A stretch of DNA of 64,000 nucleotides, taken from contig JBQQPY010000002.1 in the NCBI GenBank assembly GCA_052258065.1, forward strand, positions 620,001 to 684,000. Direction: 5' to 3'. Numbering within the stretch: the first letter of the stretch is position 1; every line of letters begins with the position of its first letter. Both the position numbers and the translations under genes were made by a program. Positions 58,855-64,000 of the stretch are shown piece by piece. Under the pieces are notes generated by a model. The model saw only the letters and a program-made list of their open reading frames with translations. It had not been told where the DNA came from and did no database searches. The DNA is from JBQQPY01 sp052258065 (GTDB lineage Bacteria > Pseudomonadota > Gammaproteobacteria > Enterobacterales > Enterobacteriaceae).

Positions 58855-61160
58855 ATGATCATTACACGCACGGCGGCCTTGATCGGTAATCCTAACGCCG
58901 GCAAAACTACGCTGTTCAACCAGTTGACCGGCGCCTGCCAGCGGGTCGGTAACTGGGCCGGCGTCACTGTGGAATGCAAAGAAGGCTTTTTCACCACGCC
59001 CGCGCAGCGTATTGCGCTCGTTGACCTACCTGGCGCTTACTCTCTAACCACGCTGTCTCAGCAAACCTCGCTGGACGAGCAAATCGCCTGTCGTTATATC
59101 CTCGAACGGCAGGCCGATGTGCTTATCAACGTGGTCGATGCCGCCAATCTGGAACGCAATCTTTATCTGACGCTGCAGTTGCTGGAACTGGATACTCCCT
59201 GCATTCTGGCACTGAACATGCTGGATATTGCCTTCGGCCAAGGCATCAGTATTAATATCCCAGCGCTAGAGCGGCGACTCGGCTGCCCGGTGATTCCGCT
59301 AGTATCTAGTCGCGGCGAAGGCATTGGACCCTTAAAAGTGCGACTTGACGGCCCGATACCGACAGCACCGCCTCTCATTCTGGACTATCCACCCGCCGTC
59401 CGCCAGACGGTGGAGCTGGTATTACCATTTATGCCTCACGAGCACACACCACGTCAGCGGCGCTGGCTGGCACTGAATATGCTGGAAGGTGACATTTACA
59501 GTCGTGACCTGTTAACATTGCCTCAACATCTGGATAGCGTGTATGTGAATCTGTCACAGGATTCCGCACTGGTAATCGCCGATACCCGCTACGCCACGAT
59601 TATCGCCCTTTGTCAGGCCGTCAGTAACAGTCATCTAACCCAGACCAACCGCCTGACCGCGCGTCTTGATGCCGTGTTACTCAACCGCTGGCTTGGCGCA
59701 CCGCTATTTTTTATAGTGATGTATCTTATGTTTATCCTCGCCATAAACCTCGGCGGCGCCCTGCAGCCGCTTTTTGATGGCGCATCCGCCGCGTTATTCA
59801 TCGACGGCACCCAGTGGCTGGGTTATCGAGTACATGCACCGCAGTGGTTAACGCTAATGCTGGCCCAGGGCGTAGGCACCGGCATCAATACCGTGCTGCC
59901 GCTTATTCCGCAAATCGGCACAATGTATTTGTGCCTGTCTTTTTTAGAAGATTCAGGCTATATGTCGCGCGCTGCATTCATCATTGATCGGCTGATGCAG
60001 TCCCTCGGCTTGCCGGGCAAGTCGTTTGTACCGCTGATTGTCGGTTTCGGCTGCAATGTGCCGTCGGTGATGGGTGCACGCACGCTAAACGCGCCACGCG
60101 AGCGGCTGATAACCATCATGATGGCGCCCTTCATGTCCTGCGGCGCGCGGCTAGCAATTTTTGCCGTTTTTGCCGCTACTTTTTTCGGCCAGCACGGCGC
60201 AACTTTAGTTTTTTCGCTATATCTGCTAGGCATTGTGGTTGCTATCCTTACTGGCTTAATGCTGAAATGTACGCTAATGCGGGGCGAAGCAATTCCTTTC
60301 ATCATGGAATTACCGGTGTATCATATGCCGAATATCAAAAGCCTCCTGCTGCAAACTTGGCAGCGCCTGAAAGGCTTCGTGCTTCGAGCCGGCAAAGTCA
60401 TCGTCCTGGCCAGCATGCTGATTGGCGCCCTCAACAGCTTCACCCTGGACGGCAAAGCTGCAGATAGTGTTAATCACTCTGCGCTGGCGGCAGTAAGCCA
60501 AAGCCTAACCCCCTGCTCAAGCCGATGGGTATCCAAGAAGATAATTGGCAGGCGACGGTTGGGCTGATTAGCGGCGCCATGGCAAAAGAGGTTGTAGTGG
60601 GGACACTCAACACGCTGTATACCGCCGAACAGATTACCCGCACTCCGTTTAAGCCCGAAACATTCAATCTGTTAGAAAAACTATCCAGCGCTATAACGGA
60701 AACCTGCCAGGGCCTGAAAGATATCTTTAGCTTTAGCGTCCTTGCCAACCCTATCGAAGCCAGCAAAGACGATGGCGAGATGAGCGATAGCGCAATGGGA
60801 ACGATGAGTAGAAAATTCGGCAGCGCCACCGCAGCTTATAGTTATCTTATCTTTGTTCTGTTGTATGTACCCTGCATTTCAGTCCTCGGCGCTATTACCC
60901 GAGAAAGCAGCCGCAGCTGGATGTTACTGTCCGCGCTATGGGGAATCAACGTAGCCTATTCGTTGGCAACGCTATTTTATCAGGCGGTCACCTTCTTGCA
61001 TCATCCACTGTACAGTGTGACGGCGATGGCAGCGGTGATCGTGACAAACGGTCTTTTGATTGCCTTCCTTTACCGCTGTCGGAATCGTTTCCAGCTAGGG
61101 CTGTCCACGGCAGAGTTAGCACCCTGTTGTCAGCCCACGGGCGGCAAAAACTTCCTTTAA
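58855..61160 (+). pseudogene. feoB: FeoB ferrous iron permease, one frameshift in a C-run
   Basis: Inner-membrane Fe2+ transporter with an N-terminal GTPase. G1 is GNPNAGKTTLFNQL, G3 DLPGAYSL and G4 NMLD. The membrane part has two Gate motifs (GFGCNVPSVMGARTL; EVVVGTLNTLYTAEQ). The frame breaks at a run of five C (60509-60513): as read the protein ends WVSKKIIGRRRLG at 60567. With six C it continues LLKPMGIQEDNWQATVGLIS through the second Gate and last membrane helices to 61160, about 768 residues (E. coli 773). Both halves are well conserved, with no other lesion. It is 73 bases downstream of feoA and 8 bases before feoC. Confidence 0.92.
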
Positions 61161-61168
61161 GGAACGCA

Positions 61169-61408
61169 ATGTCTGGACTGATGCAGCTACGCGATGCGCT
61201 TCAATTAATGGGCCAAGCAGACGCGCGCGCCTTAAGCCTACGGCTGAAGCTGACCCAGGCAATGACCACGGCGATGCTGGAACGGTTAGAGCTAATGGGC
61301 CAGGCAGAACGAGTGCGTGACGGCATGGCTGCCGACGCCTGCCGCGCCTGCCCCCGTAGCGAACACTGTCGGCTACCCTGCTACCGGTTGCGTTCGCCGG
61401 CTGCTTAG
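61169..61408 (+). CDS. feoC: FeoC-like iron-sulfur/transcription protein
   Basis: Small winged-helix protein of the Feo system. The ATG at 61169 (MSGLMQLRDALQLMGQADAR) is preceded by AAGGAA and gives 79 residues (E. coli 78). The helix-turn-helix covers about 10-50 (LSLRLKLTQAMTTAMLERLE). The cysteines are in CRACPRSEHCRLPC (C-x2-C-x5-C-x3-C). E. coli FeoC has C-x4-C-x2-C-x5-C, so the first Cys is missing and an extra one follows. The C-terminal WW of E. coli is absent (YRLRSPAA). The frame is intact and it is the last gene of feoABC. Confidence 0.88.
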   Translation: MSGLMQLRDALQLMGQADARALSLRLKLTQAMTTAMLERLELMGQAERVRDGMAADACRACPRSEHCRLPCYRLRSPAA

Positions 61409-62040
61409 CTCGTCGCACTAATCTTAGCCCGTTGCACTAAAAGGAAATAAGACACACGCGCCGCTGGCTTTCGCAGGCATCGCCGACGGAGGCACCGTTA
61501 TATCCACGACTTAATTTTAATTAAATTATCTAATATGAGCTATTCAACTGATTTTAAATATATTGATATTAGTTACATCTATATATGTCATGCTCCGAAA
61601 TACAGTTATTATGAACCAATTTATATTTGATATAATACAATATTTATATATGTCAATGACGTTTTACTGCCCAATACTTATTGAGGAAATGCTTGATTAT
61701 AAATCCAGTGTAATTGCAAGCTCATTCACCAGAATGAATCCTGGCTTTGCCGAATATCTTCTATAGCTTATTAAATCCCTAAAACTATACCATTCTTTTA
61801 TAGATGCATCCGTAGGCTAAGGGCAGTATTCTATATTAAACTCTACACATAAGCGGTCGACTTCACGTCTCCCAGCAGCCAAGTATTTTCGTAGACTACG
61901 CATCGAGCTGTAACCCAAATGCGTTGCTATCGATGATAGGGCTGTTTTCAAAAAAGTCCAAGTGCTAATACAATATGTATATCTGCCCGGGCTTTTACTG
62001 CTTGCGGTGCTGGCTTTTCTCGTTTTTTCTCTCCTACCGG
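61409..62040. other. Decayed spacer with IS481 end fragment
   Basis: 61770-61890 contains a minus-strand IS481 C-terminal trace (CTACACATAAGCGGTCGA, as at 15885-15905 and 27335-27355). The open stretch at 61563-61766 is very AT-rich and shows no family. Confidence 0.4.
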
Positions 62041-64000
62041 GCGCAGAGATAACCTAGCCAAACGCCGTTTTGCCGAGCAAGGCCGCTAAGAATCTAAGCA
62101 TTGCGCCAGCCAGAGCACTAATCTGGCTGGCTATTGCATGACGAGTCGGTCTGCTCTCGTGCCGGTTGCGCTCCCATCGCTTAACTGAGCAATTCAGCCA
62201 ACCGGTCGAACCGGATAGCCTCGCTCTTGCCCTATCCAGCAGGCCCAGGCACAACGCTAAAGAAGGATCACACTAACACCAAGCCCTAAAGCTCAGATCG
62301 CTCAAAAAGTCTGCTAGCCTAGACGGTCAAGCTGATTTTCTAAGGTATTTACCTGAAGACCAAGACCGTGCATAAAGGCGCCGACCGTCCATCCTATACC
62401 GAACAGGCTGTGACCAAACGACCGCGCCTGCCGGGGGCAATCTGCCCAGCAGGTCAATAATTACGGAGGCGTTGACTGTTTTCTGCCATCGGTTATTCAT
62501 GTTGTAAATCAAGCGCCGACAGGCTTTTCAATTACAGTAGCGAAAACGGTTTGTTGAAGTTGCCCAAGCATTCAGAGCCTGGCAGCGTAGCAATTTAAAC
62601 TCCACTATTACTAGTGCATATACTAACTCTGAGTCCTTAGCCATCTGCACTGCTTTCTCTGTAGCCAATTCGGAATCTCTTTAACAGTTAATAGCTGCAG
62701 GATGACGTCTGTATCCCGCCGTTCATCGTCATCGCTGCCGGTAACCAGGCTGGCGGCCAGAATCAGTTTGCCATACATCAATTCGCTAGCTACCCTGGCA
62801 ATATCCGGCGACATAACTTTAACTTCGTAGACTGCTGCTAAGGTTTTCTTGCTGTAGGTAATGCTCGCGCTCCTTACTCCAAGCGCTGTCTACGAATAGC
62901 GGCGAATTTAGCGGAAAGGTCTCCAGCGTCGGTCAGAGACTCTTTCACGATGCTCCAGGCATTGCTTATCATATGCCTTTCTCTAGAATCAACTTTATAC
63001 TCCAGCGTAACATCATTCTAGCTGTTGATAACTTCTATGCTCATGTTAACTCTGTGCCGGAATTTGCATTCCAGCGTAGCGGCACAGAGCGTCGATTTGT
63101 AGTCATCAACTCCCTGAAAAATCACTTTCTAGCGATTTTCCTTGGAGGAGGAGGGGGAATAGCTTTCCGTTATCATTTAGTATTCCGAGGCGTTAACCCA
63201 AAAAAAATAGCCGTGCCCTAGTGTTGCAGTGTGCCAAATACCGTGATACTCGTGATAAAATATACCGGATCTGCTGTGCGAAAAGACGAAATTGGTTGAA
63301 TGCATGCATCTTACACAGAAAATCTAGCCGGTTGCGGTTGCATTTATTGCGCTCGACAATCAGGCTATCGCGGAAAGCTTGAAATTTTTAATTAGCCCTC
63401 CTATTGGTTTCCAGCGCGGCGACCTTATCCGCCTAGCTTTTTATCGTGGCCAGAGCAGACAGTGTGGCAGTAGCGACTTCATTCGTTACCTAGCCACTCT
63501 CCGGCAGCGTAAGACCCGGCGCGCCCAGCAGCGCTTTTGATAATTAATTAGGATATTTAATACTTAACGCCTGGTATAAATCTTTGTCTCTCAGCGCGGC
63601 CATCAGGTACATGCCCGTCAGACCGGTCTAGCTGGTAATGGCTAAAATTCTTAGCTCAAGGTGTTTACCGGCGCGCGCGTTATGGCCCATCACCGGCAAA
63701 ATACGGAAACTCACCGATTTTCAAGCGCTCAAGCGCTCAAGCGCCGCTGGATTCTGGTCTGTCTTCACACAAATCCCCAATTATCGTTCTAGCGAAATAG
63801 GCCTGTGTTGTAGAGATAAAGCCAGGCACGGGAACCGCTTTCTTTTTAAACAGCTTCTGGTGGTGATATAGCTAACCGACTTAAAAATGATTACAGTCAA
63901 TGCCTTGATATATAGCAAAGAAACATGGCAGGCTGCTATTAACATAATGTCGTCTAAATATAATGAGTGAATCTACTTTTCTCTACCAGACGGTTAAAGG
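62041..64000 (-). pseudogene. Unidentified decayed coding region(s)
   Basis: GC is higher than in the surrounding IS wreckage and minus-strand coding-like phrases occur in broken frames: LPVMGHNARAGKHLELRILA, GLTGMYLMAALRDKDLYQAL, ALLGAPGLTLPESG and ATATLSALATIKS near 63400-63720, and MSPDIARVASELMYGKLILA plus ASLVTGSDDDERRDTDVILQ at 62623-62814. They could be one large gene or a cluster, possibly from a prophage, but I cannot assign a family. An 8-base unit TCAAGCGC is repeated three times at 63721-63744. Confidence 0.35.

Noticed and set aside
1..64000. Search for CRISPR arrays, toxin-antitoxin pairs, secretion, defence or biosynthetic clusters, i.e. a new multi-gene system.
   Set aside because: Repeats present are dispersed and diverged IS relics, not regularly spaced; every well-supported gene belongs to a known housekeeping family. 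No adjacent set of unknown intact ORFs exists.

Overview
This window reads as part of the chromosome of an enterobacterial (Sodalis-like) insect endosymbiont in advanced decay. The basis is inference: every recognisable gene is most similar to the E. coli/Sodalis lineage, several local gene orders are enterobacterial (bolA-tig-clpP-clpX-lon, dksA-(gluQ)-pcnB-folK, ackA-pta, ubiG/gyrA divergent, glyQS, feoABC), but genes cover only about half of the sequence and the rest is AT-rich wreckage of insertion sequences and dead genes. No transposase in the window is intact.

Layout. 1-900: IS481-type fragment and a frameshifted LysE/RhtB exporter. 2.3-9.5 kb: proteostasis cluster lon, clpX, clpP, tig, bolA on the minus strand, with a fossil IS1595-type element between clpP and tig. 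9.5-11.7 kb: IS630-type and IS481-type fossils. 11.7-15.6 kb: dksA, a gluQ pseudogene, pcnB (AUU start), folK and a panB remnant. 15.6-18.2 kb: IS fossils around a tRNA-Arg(CCU). 18.2-21.7 kb: ackA-pta. 21.7-28.3 kb: IS fossils around ubiX and cvpA, purF having been lost from between them. 28.3-29.0 kb: hda (CUG start). 29-32.7 kb: IS fossils and an ilvA remnant. 32.8-36.3 kb: ubiG and gyrA. 36.3-40.7 kb: IS fossils. 40.8-42.2 kb: lpd, detached from aceEF. 44.6-47.6 kb: glyS-glyQ. 50.4-54.4 kb: aceE-aceF. 55.2-57.0 kb: aspS. 58.5-61.4 kb: feoABC. 61.4-64 kb: unassigned decayed sequence.

Retained functions are protein folding and turnover, pyruvate to acetyl-CoA/acetate metabolism, folate and ubiquinone steps, replication control (hda, gyrA), translation (aspS, glyQS, tRNA-Arg) and ferrous iron uptake. 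Lost or eroding functions include purine synthesis (purF), pantothenate (panB), isoleucine (ilvA), tRNA modification (gluQ) and probably the local regulator pdhR.

The strongest unusual pattern is a series of single-base indels, mostly one base missing from runs of 5-7 identical bases, that break otherwise well-conserved reading frames (clpP, tig, lpd twice, feoB; also aceF, clpX and the exporter). They are either real decay, sites rescued by slippage, or homopolymer sequencing errors, and they should be settled before any of these genes is declared lost. Other points of note are a two-copy palindromic-ended element of about 155 bp (MITE-like), conserved non-standard start codons in pcnB and hda, a mismatch in the anticodon stem of tRNA-Arg(CCU), and several AT-rich repeat families. 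I did not find a convincing new defence, biosynthetic or other multi-gene system.
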